In this document: positions 33,921 to 41,019 of the stretch, one piece after another | Position numbering within the stretch: position 1 is the first letter of the stretch | How the letters are laid out: every line of letters begins with the position of its first letter | DNA from: Verrucomicrobiia bacterium | GTDB taxonomy: Bacteria > Verrucomicrobiota > Verrucomicrobiia > Verrucomicrobiales > Akkermansiaceae | Assembly (NCBI GenBank): GCA_030431475.1 | Contig: JAUIJD010000036.1 | Coordinates: 1 to 45,925 of the forward strand | Length of the DNA: 45,925 nucleotides | Direction: 5' to 3' | Translations under genes and position numbers: made by a program | Notes under the pieces: model-generated | The model's input: the letters and a program-made list of their open reading frames with translations, nothing else | Told to the model about the DNA's origin: nothing | Databases searched by the model: none

Positions 33921-34367
33921 ATGGATATCCAGATTGCATCCCTCTGCGACTTCGCGGCCGACTACAACGGCAAACTCGTGGTGACCGGCACCTTCGACAC
34001 GCTCGCCGCCCGCGCGCTGCCCGTCGTGCATCCGATGTGCGCCCTCGCCCTTCGCTTCTGCTTCACCCAGGAAGATGCCGGACGGCACAAGCTTTCGATC
34101 AACATCATCAACGAGGACGGCGACCCCCTCGACGGCAAGAACATGCCCATCGAGCCCGAGTTCGATGTGAAGCTTCCCGCCGATGCGCCGTTCCTGACGC
34201 GCAACCTGATCATGAACCTTCAGGGTCTCCGGTTCCCGAAGGCCGGCATCTACTCGATCGACATCGGCTGCGACGAGGAACTGCTGATGCGTCTCCCGCT
34301 GCGGATCGTCCACGTTGAAGGCCAGCAGGCCGCACCGGGCACCCAGGGCGGCGCTCCGCAGAACTGA
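33921..34367 (+). CDS. DUF6941-like small conserved protein
   Basis: 148 residues from the ATG at 33921. The protein begins MDIQIASLCDFAADYNGKL, followed by TGTFDTLAARALPVVHPMCA, SINIINEDGD and a long beta-rich middle, ending with a disordered Gln/Gly/Pro tail (QQAAPGTQGGAPQN). The opening pattern is that of a family annotated as DUF6941, in which most of the chain is beta-structured; I recall the family only from its N-terminal pattern, so the name is given with caution. No signal peptide, membrane segment or catalytic motif is seen. It is followed two bases later by the SDR gene, so they are likely co-transcribed. Function unknown. Confidence 0.7.
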   Translation: MDIQIASLCDFAADYNGKLVVTGTFDTLAARALPVVHPMCALALRFCFTQEDAGRHKLSINIINEDGDPLDGKNMPIEPEFDVKLPADAPFLTRNLIMNLQGLRFPKAGIYSIDIGCDEELLMRLPLRIVHVEGQQAAPGTQGGAPQN

Positions 34368-34369
34368 GC

Positions 34370-35167
34370 TTGGCCTCGTTCTTCTATCGCTGCGCGCTGA
34401 TCACCGGAGCCTCTTCCGGGATCGGCGCGGAGTTCGCCCGTCAGCTCGCTCCGGAGTGCCGCCAGCTGGTGCTGATCGCGCGCCGGGCGGGGCGACTGGA
34501 CGACCTGGCGGCCCGCCTCACGGTGACGCGCCCGGAGTTGAAGGTCCGGGTTTTCGCGGCCGATCTGAACGACCCGGGCGATCGCGAGCGCCTGCTCGCG
34601 TGGCTCGCCTCCGAGCGCCTGATCCCGGACCTCCTGGTCAACAATGCCGGGATGGGGGACTACGGCGAGGTGGCGACGGCCGAGTGGTCGAAGCTGGAGG
34701 CGATGATTCGCCTCAATGTCGAGTCCCTGACCTGGCTCACCCATGCCGTGGTCCCGGCGATGATCGCGGCCGGTGGCGGAGCGGTGCTCAACGTCAGCTC
34801 GCTCGCGTCGGTGCTGCCGATCCCGGATTTTGCCGTCTATGCGGCGACCAAATCCTACGTCACCAGCTTCTCGGAGGCGCTCCGGCTCGAGCTGCGCGAC
34901 CACGGGATTGCCGTGACCGCGCTCTGTCCCGGGCCCGTGCATACCGAGTTCGGCGAACGGGCGCGGCGCGAAGGAGGAAGCGGTGGCCCGCTCAACGAGG
35001 CCTTCTACGTCGGCTGTTCCGAGGTGGTCGCGGAAGGGCTTGCCGGTCTCCGTTCCAATCGTCCGAGAGTGTATCCCGGATGGAAGATCGCGGGGGCGGC
35101 GGCGCTGCTGTCACTGCTGCCAATGGTCGCGGTCCGCGCCCTCATGGGCCGTCGACCCCGCCGCTGA
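34370..35167 (+). CDS. Short-chain dehydrogenase/reductase with C-terminal membrane segment
   Basis: 265 residues with a TTG start at 34370, two bases after the preceding stop. The nucleotide-binding glycine motif TGASSGIG and the NNAG structural motif are present; the catalytic Ser, Tyr and Lys lie in NVSSLAS and YAATKSYVTSF. The ALCPGPVHTEFGERA segment is typical of the DltE/YqjQ-like classical SDRs. Near the C-terminus a hydrophobic stretch (WKIAGAAALLSLLPMVAVRAL) suggests membrane association, after which the basic tail MGRRPRR ends. Substrate is unknown; members of this branch reduce ketones of lipids or steroids. It is in one unit with the DUF6941-like gene and overlaps the convergent metallo-beta-lactamase gene by 26 bases. 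Confidence 0.88.
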   Translation: MASFFYRCALITGASSGIGAEFARQLAPECRQLVLIARRAGRLDDLAARLTVTRPELKVRVFAADLNDPGDRERLLAWLASERLIPDLLVNNAGMGDYGEVATAEWSKLEAMIRLNVESLTWLTHAVVPAMIAAGGGAVLNVSSLASVLPIPDFAVYAATKSYVTSFSEALRLELRDHGIAVTALCPGPVHTEFGERARREGGSGGPLNEAFYVGCSEVVAEGLAGLRSNRPRVYPGWKIAGAAALLSLLPMVAVRALMGRRPRR

Positions 35168-35960
35168 GCCACGAGGCCAGGAAGGGGTTCCGACGTCGCT
35201 CGATCTCCAGCGTGGTCGCCGGGCCGTGTCCGGGCAGGAGGAGGGCGTCCCCCGGAAGGTCACGGAAGGCTGCCGAGATCGTCGCGCGGGCGCGCTGATA
35301 GGCTTTCGGTCCGGGGCAGCCACCCGCCGAACGGGCGAAGACCGCGTCGCCGACCGCCAGCACCGGCGCCGCGAATCCCGACACCCGATAGCCGACCGCT
35401 TCCGGATGATGTCCCGCGAGGGCGAAAACCGATACCTGGCTGCCGCCCGCTTTCAAGGTGTCGCCCGGACGGACGGGATGGGCGCCCGGGAGGGGTGCCG
35501 GTGACCCGATGCTCCGGATCCGGTCGCGCAGGGCGTCGATGCCGCCGATGTGATCGCGATGCGGATGGGTGATCAGGAGGTCGATCCGGCGGGACGGAGG
35601 AAGCGCCCCCGCGAGATCGGACGGCCCCAGGCCGGCATCGATGACGGTCAGAACCTCGTCGGTGTCGATGGCCCAGGCGTTGACGGATTCGTCCTCGAAG
35701 GGGAGTTCGAGGCGCTGGATTTCGGAAGGAAGGTGGATCTCGGGAGAGACTTCCGGAAAGCGGGCAAGGGCGTCGGCATCGAGACCGAGGGCCGGAGCGA
35801 GGCGACGGGCGGTGTCGGCTGAAAACCCGCCCTTCAGGAACGAACCCAGCACCTCAAGGGGCACGCCGGTCTCGGCAGCGACCTGGCCCGGCAATCGGTC
35901 GAGGCCGCGAAGCGCTTTGATCACGACATCCGCGGCGGTATCGTAGAGATCCTGGTTCAT
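35142..35960 (-). CDS. Metallo-beta-lactamase-fold hydrolase with N-terminal helical domain
   Basis: 272 residues. The metal site is complete: THPHRDHIGG (H132, H134, D136, H137), GDAVFA with the bridging Asp, and LLPGHGPATTLEIERRRNPF with the last His; the final block is typical of glyoxalase II-like thioesterases. Before it, about 75 residues (MNQDLYDTAADVVIKALRGL through ARFPEV) are helical and contain VAAETGVPLEVLGSFLKGGF and TARRLAPALGLDADAL, a pattern similar to a Cro/XRE-type helix-turn-helix, though too diverged for certainty. The ATG overlaps the pdxA stop by four bases, making it the last gene of the SurA-like, pdxA, MBL operon. Its substrate is unknown; glutathione-type thioesters or lactones are possible. 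Confidence 0.87.
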   Translation of the reverse strand: MNQDLYDTAADVVIKALRGLDRLPGQVAAETGVPLEVLGSFLKGGFSADTARRLAPALGLDADALARFPEVSPEIHLPSEIQRLELPFEDESVNAWAIDTDEVLTVIDAGLGPSDLAGALPPSRRIDLLITHPHRDHIGGIDALRDRIRSIGSPAPLPGAHPVRPGDTLKAGGSQVSVFALAGHHPEAVGYRVSGFAAPVLAVGDAVFARSAGGCPGPKAYQRARATISAAFRDLPGDALLLPGHGPATTLEIERRRNPFLASWLSGGVDGP

Positions 35961-36826
35961 GATCGTGCCAGCTCGGCGGCGAGGCGGAGGGCCCGGATCA
36001 TGGAATCCGGTCGGGCGAGGCCTTTGCCGGCGATGCCGAAGGCGGTGCCATGATCGGGGCTGGTCCGGGGTTTCGGCAGCCCGAGCGTGACGTTCACCGC
36101 ATTGTCGAAATCGAGGAGCTTGAGCGGGATCAGACCCTGGTCGTGATACATGGCCACGACGGCATCGAAGCGTCCTTCCACGGCGTCGCGAAAGACCGAA
36201 TCCGGAACGCCCGGGCCGACGAAGTCGGCGAGGTCGAGCGTGTTGAGCTCATCGATCGCGGGCTCGATGAGGCGGGCCTCCTCGTCGCCGAAGCGACCCT
36301 GCTCCCCCGCGTGCGGGTTGAGGGCGGCGACCGCAATTCTCGGCCGCCGGCCGGTGCGACGGCGGGCGAACTCGGCCAGCAGACGGCCCGTCTCGACGAT
36401 GCCCGCGGTGCGGAGCCGGGTGGCCACCTCCGCCAGCGGCACGTGGATGGTCGCCAACGCCACGCTCAGGTGGTCGCCGCTGAGGCACATCGTGAAGCGA
36501 TCGCAGCCGAGGACGTCGGCGAAGAACTCGGTCTGCCCGGGGTGCTGGAATCCGACCCGTTCCAGCTGGGCCTTGGAGACGGGGCCGGTGACCACCGCGG
36601 CCACCCCGGCCTCGTCGCGGAGCCTCCGTGCGGCTTCGTCGAGAGCCCTCAGGCTCTCCCGGGCGGATGCCTCATCCGGATGACCCGGTCGGCCGGCGTC
36701 CGGGCTGCCGATGAGCTCGAACTCGAAGTCATGGGGCAACCCGTCGCTCGCAAGAGCGGCCGAGGTCACCTCGGGGCCGATGCCGGCGGGATCGCCGAGG
36801 GTGACGAGGATGCGCCGACGGCTCAC
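35957..36826 (-). CDS. pdxA: 4-hydroxythreonine-4-phosphate dehydrogenase
   Basis: 289 residues from the GTG at 36826, chosen because VSRRRILVTLGDPAGIGPE then matches the PdxA N-terminus and the GTG overlaps the upstream stop by four bases (GTGA). It oxidises 4-phosphohydroxy-L-threonine, an early step of the deoxyxylulose-5-phosphate-dependent pyridoxal phosphate route. Features: GDPAGIGPEV, VTGPVSKAQLERVGFQHPGQ with the Ser-Lys and His residues, VALNPHAGEQGRFG in its local form (VAALNPHAGEQGRFGDEE) and MYHDQGLIPLKLL, with metal-ligand histidines, then SPDHGTAFGIAGKGLA. The length is slightly shorter than E. coli PdxA (329), the missing part being mainly in the N-terminal third. It is followed by the MBL gene and preceded by the SurA-like gene in one operon; a pdxA link to surA is also known in E. 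coli, where the two genes are adjacent. Confidence 0.93.
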   Translation of the reverse strand: MSRRRILVTLGDPAGIGPEVTSAALASDGLPHDFEFELIGSPDAGRPGHPDEASARESLRALDEAARRLRDEAGVAAVVTGPVSKAQLERVGFQHPGQTEFFADVLGCDRFTMCLSGDHLSVALATIHVPLAEVATRLRTAGIVETGRLLAEFARRRTGRRPRIAVAALNPHAGEQGRFGDEEARLIEPAIDELNTLDLADFVGPGVPDSVFRDAVEGRFDAVVAMYHDQGLIPLKLLDFDNAVNVTLGLPKPRTSPDHGTAFGIAGKGLARPDSMIRALRLAAELARS

Positions 36827-37839
36827 TTGATCTTGATATCGATCAGCGCCTTCTGGCGGAGCCCTTCGATCCACTCCTCATAGCGCTTGGAGGTCTTCTT
36901 CACGCGGACCCGCTGTTCGATCAGGTCGCGGACCTCGGAGAGGGGCGGAGCGGGGCCCTTGTCGATCGATTCGACCCGGGCGATGGTGAACCCGGCAGGA
37001 TCTTCAAGCGGACCGATCACCTTGCCGGGCTCGGAATCGAAAAGGATGGCGGCGAACTCGGGCGAGAGGTCAGGCCGGGCCACGCCTTCCTGCAGGCCGC
37101 CCTCTTCGGCGAAGGCGTCGGCCGAATGCTGCTTCGCCAGCTCGCCGAAGTCCTCACCGGCGCGGAGCTTCTCGGCGAGCTCCTCGGCCAGGGCGAGCTG
37201 GGTCTCCGGGGTGGCCAGGGGATTGGTGGCATCCACCCGGGGAAGGAAGATCTTGCGGTAGTTCAGCTTGTCCTTGCTGGTGTCGCGGAGGCTGTCCTTC
37301 GCCTCGTTGTACTCCGCGCGGACCTCACCCGGCAGCGGCGGGGGAGCGTCCTTGAACTTCTCCTGCCGCATCGCCTGGACGATCATCTTCTCCTTGGTCA
37401 TCTCGCGGTAGCTGGCCATGCTCATCCGCGCCTTGGTGAGTTCCTCGCGGAATTTCGCCGTGTCGCCATTGTAGAGATCCTGGATCTGGCGATCGATCTC
37501 CCGATCGACCACGGAATCCGGCAGGCTGGCGCCCTTCAGCTCACGCTTGCGGAACTCGCTCATGATCAGCTCGCGGTCGATGAGCTCCTCGAGGATCTTG
37601 TCGCGGGACTCCGTCATCTGCCGCTCGAACTCCGGACCGCGGCGCGGAAACTCGGCCATCAACCGGGCGATCTCGGGGCCGAGCATCACGCCCACCTCCT
37701 TGGCGGTGATCGGGCGCGCGTTCACCGTGGCGGCGATGCGGTTGACCTCGACAAGGCCTCCGCCGCCGGGGTTGCCCTGGGCATGCAAGGTGCCGAGAGC
37801 GAGCGAGGAAAAGAGGGGGAAAATCCAAAGACGCTTCAT
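36823..37839 (-). CDS. SurA-like periplasmic peptidyl-prolyl isomerase
   Basis: 338 residues from the ATG at 37839. The open frame continues to 38238, but that stretch is antisense to the alanine-rich lipoprotein and is rejected. A signal peptide (MKRLWIFPLFSSLALGTLHA) precedes a SurA-type N-terminal chaperone region (about 35-190) beginning with VNRIAATVNARPITAKEVGV, and a parvulin domain (about 200-310): LNYRKIFLPRVD, ELAEKLRAGEDFGELAKQHS, GGLQEGVARPDLSPEF and PGKVIGPLEDPAGFTIARVE. Only one parvulin domain is present, against two in E. coli SurA. It acts on outer-membrane proteins crossing the periplasm in known relatives. Its stop overlaps the pdxA start; gene order SurA-like then pdxA is the same as in proteobacteria. 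Confidence 0.88.
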   Translation of the reverse strand: MKRLWIFPLFSSLALGTLHAQGNPGGGGLVEVNRIAATVNARPITAKEVGVMLGPEIARLMAEFPRRGPEFERQMTESRDKILEELIDRELIMSEFRKRELKGASLPDSVVDREIDRQIQDLYNGDTAKFREELTKARMSMASYREMTKEKMIVQAMRQEKFKDAPPPLPGEVRAEYNEAKDSLRDTSKDKLNYRKIFLPRVDATNPLATPETQLALAEELAEKLRAGEDFGELAKQHSADAFAEEGGLQEGVARPDLSPEFAAILFDSEPGKVIGPLEDPAGFTIARVESIDKGPAPPLSEVRDLIEQRVRVKKTSKRYEEWIEGLRQKALIDIKIK

Positions 37840-37900
37840 GATGAGGAACTCGTGCCGATGCTCCGCTGGAGGGCGGGTGAATGCAAGCGGCGAAAGGGGG

Positions 37901-37943
37901 ATAAGAAAACGCCCCGGTGTGCTCCCAGAGAGCACCCGAGGCG
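37901..37943 (-). terminator. Rho-independent terminator after the alanine-rich lipoprotein gene
   Basis: On the minus strand the sequence after the stop at 37970 forms a stem whose arms CGCCTCGGGTGCTC and GAGCACACCGGGGCG pair with small bulges around a short loop, followed by TTTTCTTAT. Stem and T-run together make a good intrinsic terminator. It sits in the 130-base gap before the SurA-like gene, so the two genes are separate transcription units. Confidence 0.7.
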
Positions 37944-37969
37944 TGAGTGAGTTGAGCGAAACGGAGGTT

Positions 37970-38401
37970 TTACTGCTCTTCGGCCGCATCGCCGGCACCG
38001 CGGATCGCGTCGGCGGCGTTGTCGAGGGCGTCGGCAGCCCCTTCGCGGGCGTCGTCGGCAGCCTCTTCGATCGCGTCACCGGCGTCTTCCACCGCTTCCT
38101 CCGCGGCTTCCGCGGCATCGCTGGCGGCTTCCTCGGCCGCGTTTCCGGCGTCGGTGGCCGCTTCCTCGGCATCCTCCATGGCGCCTTCGGTGGCTTCCTC
38201 GGCATCCTCCATGGCGCCCTCGGTGGCTTCTTCCGCATCGTCCATGGCTTCTTCGGCGGCCGCTTCCGCGTCGTCTGCGGCTTCCTCCATGGAGGCCTTG
38301 GCGTCGTCCATCTTCTCCTCGGCGGTGGCTTGCTCCGACTCCGAGCAGGCGGCGAATGCGAACGGAATGCTGGCGAGTAGAGCGTAGTATCGAATCTTCA
38401 T
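37970..38401 (-). CDS. Ala/Glu-rich helical lipoprotein with 11-residue repeats
   Basis: 143 residues from the ATG at 38401. A lipoprotein signal peptide (MKIRYYALLASIPFAFAAC) ends in a lipobox-like FAA-C followed by SESEQ. The mature chain is almost entirely Ala, Glu and Asp, predicted fully helical, and repeats with a period of 11 residues, best seen in DAEEATEGAME repeated, then AAEEAVEDAGDAIEEAADD. Eleven-residue (hendecad) periodicity occurs in LEA-type and apolipoprotein-type amphipathic helices and in right-handed coiled coils; none of these is shown for this protein. The 33-bp DNA repeats (38161-38259) show that the chain grew by tandem duplication. Expressed as a single gene ended by a terminator. 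Probably a periplasmic or envelope spacer or stress protein. Confidence 0.78.
   Translation of the reverse strand: MKIRYYALLASIPFAFAACSESEQATAEEKMDDAKASMEEAADDAEAAAEEAMDDAEEATEGAMEDAEEATEGAMEDAEEAATDAGNAAEEAASDAAEAAEEAVEDAGDAIEEAADDAREGAADALDNAADAIRGAGDAAEEQ
38161..38259 (-). repeat. 33-bp tandem repeats in the lipoprotein gene
   Basis: Three consecutive 33-nt units (38161-38193, 38194-38226, 38227-38259). The first two differ at one base; the third is diverged. Each encodes an 11-residue helical unit, so changes in copy number keep the frame. Confidence 0.85.
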
Positions 38402-38542
38402 GGCTATTGCTTGGTTGTGATCTGGGGTTGCGGAGTCGCTGACTAGCGACGTTCGTGCCAACCTAACACCCGATTTTCCCGGAGGTCAAACAATTGCCTT
38501 GCCGCTGGAAGCCGGGCGACAGGGGGCTATGCTGGCCGGGAG

Positions 38543-38716
38543 ATGGAAACCGCCCCGGTTCAATGCCCGACCTGTTTCGAGTGGTTCGAGGTGGCGACGC
38601 CGCCCCCGTCCGAGCGGCCGTGTGAGTTCGACTACGACTGCGAGGTCTGTTGCCGGCCGATGGTGATCGAGTGCGCCGGCGAGGACGCGTGGGCCCGGGG
38701 CCTGGGGGAGGCGTGA
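38543..38716 (+). CDS. CPXCG-type cysteine-rich protein
   Basis: 57 residues beginning METAPVQCPTCFEWFEV and continuing CEFDYDCEVCCRPMVIEC. The four-cysteine pattern CPTC...DCEVCCRP matches the small CPXCG motif-containing family, usually about 60 residues with a zinc-ribbon-like knuckle. Too short for the usual ORF length limits. A -10-like TATGCT (38528-38533) ends nine bases before the ATG. Its stop overlaps the start of the glycosyltransferase gene (TGATG), so translation is coupled. Function of the family is unknown; zinc binding is expected from the cysteines. Confidence 0.82.
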   Translation: METAPVQCPTCFEWFEVATPPPSERPCEFDYDCEVCCRPMVIECAGEDAWARGLGEA

Positions 38717-39714
38717 TGGCGGAGGTGTCAGTCGTCATGCCGTTCCGGAACGCGGCGGACACCGTCGTGGCGGCGGGGACGAGCCTGCTGGCGCAGCGGG
38801 GGGTGGATTTCGAGGTGATCGCGGTCGACGACGGCTCGTCCGACGATTCCGCGGAGCGCCTGGAAGGGCTGGGGGATTCGCGTCTGCGAGTGGTCGCGAA
38901 TCGAAGGTCTCCGGGTGTGGTCGGGGCGGCGGAGACCGGGCGGGCCCTGGCGGTCGCGCCATGGATCGCGAGGATGGATGCCGACGACATCGCGCATCGC
39001 GACCGCTTGCGGATCCAGCTCGAGCGGGCGCGGTCGCCGGACCGGCCCGATGGCGTGACCTGCGGGGTGCGCCTGATCGATGCGTGCGGCGAGGGCATGG
39101 CGCGCTACGTCGAGTGGGTGAACGGCCTCACGAGTCCGGAGCAGATCTCGGCGGCGCGTTTCATCGAGAGCCCGATCGTCAATCCGGCGACGCTTCTGCG
39201 GCGGGAGTCACTGGACAAGGTCGGCGGGTATCGCGACGCGCCGTGGGCCGAGGATCACGATCTGTGGCTGCGGATGCTGGAGGGCGGGGCACGTTTCGCA
39301 AGAGTGCCGGAGGTGCTGCTCGACTGGCGCGATTCGGAGCATCGTCTGACCCGCCGCGACCCCCGCTACGGCGACGAGGCGCGGATGCGGATGCGCTGTC
39401 ATTTCCTGGCCCGCCTGCCGGAGCTGGCGGCGTCGGGCGCCGTGATCGCGGGCGCCGGGCCGATCGGGAAACGTCTGGCCCGCGGGTTGCGGGAGGCGGG
39501 GGTCGAGGTGGGCGGCTTCTTCGAGGTCAATCCGAGGCGGATCGGTCAGCGGATCCACGGGCTCCCGGTGGCGGGGTCGGACGGGATGGCAGGCCTCTGG
39601 CGGGATCGGGTGCTGCTCGGCGCGGTGGGGGTGCCCGGCGGACGGGATCGAGTGCGCCGGCTGGCCGAGAAAAGCGGTCGCCGGGAAGGAGTGGACTTCT
39701 GGAGCGTTTGCTAG
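38716..39714 (+). CDS. Family 2 glycosyltransferase with C-terminal Rossmann-like domain
   Basis: 332 residues from the ATG at 38716, which overlaps the preceding stop. The N-terminal GT-A domain (about 1-215) has the start SVVMPFRNAADTV, VIAVDDGSSDDS, the metal-binding ARMDADDIAHRDRL (DADD at 88-91) and the acceptor-side WAEDHDLWLRM (177-184, catalytic Asp). It would transfer a sugar from a nucleotide sugar to an unknown acceptor in the cytoplasm. A second part (about 240-332) starts GAVIAGAGPIGKRLARGL with a GxGxxG nucleotide-binding motif at 246-251 and continues GFFEVNPRRIGQRIHGLPV, resembling a CoA-binding/Rossmann fold of the kind found in some sugar-modifying enzymes. This fusion is not usual for GT2 proteins. 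The preceding CPXCG gene is coupled to it. Confidence 0.88.
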   Translation: MAEVSVVMPFRNAADTVVAAGTSLLAQRGVDFEVIAVDDGSSDDSAERLEGLGDSRLRVVANRRSPGVVGAAETGRALAVAPWIARMDADDIAHRDRLRIQLERARSPDRPDGVTCGVRLIDACGEGMARYVEWVNGLTSPEQISAARFIESPIVNPATLLRRESLDKVGGYRDAPWAEDHDLWLRMLEGGARFARVPEVLLDWRDSEHRLTRRDPRYGDEARMRMRCHFLARLPELAASGAVIAGAGPIGKRLARGLREAGVEVGGFFEVNPRRIGQRIHGLPVAGSDGMAGLWRDRVLLGAVGVPGGRDRVRRLAEKSGRREGVDFWSVC

Positions 39715-40188
39715 TGTCCCGCGCGCCAAGTTCGTCACCTTTCGAAATGATGGGAGCTATTTTGAAATCAGCTCGCTGCGCTCGGCCGTTGAAGGGCTCG
39801 CGGATCCTCTCCCCAACGGCTGCGTGGTTCCTTGGTCGCAAATCTCGATTTGCTCCCTCGTCACGCCTTGCATTGGGAAGAAATCCCTCGCGCGAAAGTC
39901 AACGCTCTTGGCGCGCAGGACACGAACTCCGGCACCCGGGGGCCTCCATCGAGGCGAGGGAAAAAAGAAACCGCTGTGCCGTCCCCGGCGTCGTGAGCCA
40001 CGTTCCGTGAATCTCAACAAGGCGGGGCGGCTGACAGGCTGCGGGTCTTCCTGAGAAGGCATGACCGTCACCCGTGCAGCTGAATGCCCCTAATTTAATA
40101 GAGTCGGTCCGGGCACTTTGCCGTCTTGGACGCACACAGCAGTTGGATGAATCTTTCGCCCGGGAAGCATGCCTTGGCAAAGGAAATC
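39715..40188. other. Intergenic region with consecutive hairpins; no gene recognised
   Basis: About 470 bases lie between the glycosyltransferase stop and the methyltransferase ribosome binding site. Within 39771-39890 several stems follow each other: GCCGTTG (39785-39791) with CAACGGC (39814-39820), loop 22; the perfect GCAAATC-TC-GATTTGC (39838-39853); and GGGA (39875-39878) with TCCC (39884-39887). A minus-strand frame stays open over 39757-40071 but I see no start signal or protein family in it. An AT-rich TAATTTAATA stretch occurs at about 40090. This may be a structured RNA or an inserted repeat element. No tRNA or known riboswitch was recognised. Confidence 0.4.
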
Positions 40189-40203
40189 GGAGGCAATTCC
40201 GCG

Positions 40204-41019
40204 ATGGTGGTGGCGCAGCCGGGTTGCTATCGGAAGCCCGTGAAGATCGAGTGGGTTGAAGAGCTCAAGGTCCAGATCCGGCGCCGGGAGGATCCATGGG
40301 TCGTGCTGGAGGGACGCCACGCCGTGGAAGGCGCGCTCGGGGGCTGGTGGGACGTCGCCGGAGTGGTGGCCGGAGAGGAAAGCGCGTGGGAGCCGCCCGA
40401 CTGGAGCGGACTCGATCTGCTGCGTTGGCCGCGGCGCGAGATCGAGGAACTCGCCGGCTACCCGTTTCATCGTGGAGTGCTCGGCCTGGCGCGCCAACCG
40501 GAGGAGACGCGTGACATGCTGTCCTTGCTCGCGGAGCTGCCGGGGGATGCGCTGATCGTCGTCTGCCCGTCGCTCTCCGATGCGGCCAATGCCGGGGCGG
40601 TGATCCGCAATGCCGCCGCGTTGGGGGCGGCGGCGGTCGTTTTCGGGCGCGAAGGCGTGTCGCCCTTCGAGCGGAAGGCGGTGCGCGCGTCCGCCGGGGC
40701 CCTCTTCCGGCTGCCGGTGCGGGTGGCCGATGCCGGTCAGGTCCTGCGCAGCCTGAAGGCCGGTGGATTCACCCTCATGGGTGCCGGATGCGCCGGTCAC
40801 CTGCCGGAACTCGACGCCTGCGACCCCACCCCGGGACGGCTGGCCCTCGTGATCGGCTCGGAGGCGGAGGGCCTGGGGCCGTTCTGGGAAGCGGCCTGCG
40901 ACGAGCAATTCCGGATCCCGATGGCCTCGGGCATGGATTCGCTCAACGCGGCGGCGGCCAGCGCGGTGATGCTGTGGGAAATCAACCGCCGACGCGCTCA
41001 GGAGAGCGGGGAGGGGTAG
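40204..41019 (+). CDS. SpoU/TrmH-family RNA 2'-O-methyltransferase
   Basis: 271 residues from the ATG at 40204, chosen because GGAGG (40189-40193) lies 10 bases before it. Starts further upstream (40147 ATG, 40126 TTG) have no ribosome site. An N-terminal RNA-binding type domain (about 1-95; WVVLEGRHAVEGAL) precedes the SPOUT catalytic fold with its three motifs: SDAANAGAVIRNAAALGA (motif 1), LALVIGSEAEGLGPFW (motif 2) and IPMASGMDSLNAAAASAVML (motif 3). These proteins methylate ribose 2'-O of tRNA or 23S rRNA using S-adenosylmethionine and have a trefoil knot. The target nucleotide cannot be told. It overlaps the convergent nucleotidyltransferase gene by 22 bases. Confidence 0.9.
   Translation: MVVAQPGCYRKPVKIEWVEELKVQIRRREDPWVVLEGRHAVEGALGGWWDVAGVVAGEESAWEPPDWSGLDLLRWPRREIEELAGYPFHRGVLGLARQPEETRDMLSLLAELPGDALIVVCPSLSDAANAGAVIRNAAALGAAAVVFGREGVSPFERKAVRASAGALFRLPVRVADAGQVLRSLKAGGFTLMGAGCAGHLPELDACDPTPGRLALVIGSEAEGLGPFWEAACDEQFRIPMASGMDSLNAAAASAVMLWEINRRRAQESGEG

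Noticed and set aside
39785-39853. The hairpins after the glycosyltransferase gene as an integron attC site.
   Set aside because: No GTTRRRY/RYYYAAC end boxes and no integrase were seen, and the stems are separate rather than one imperfect palindrome.
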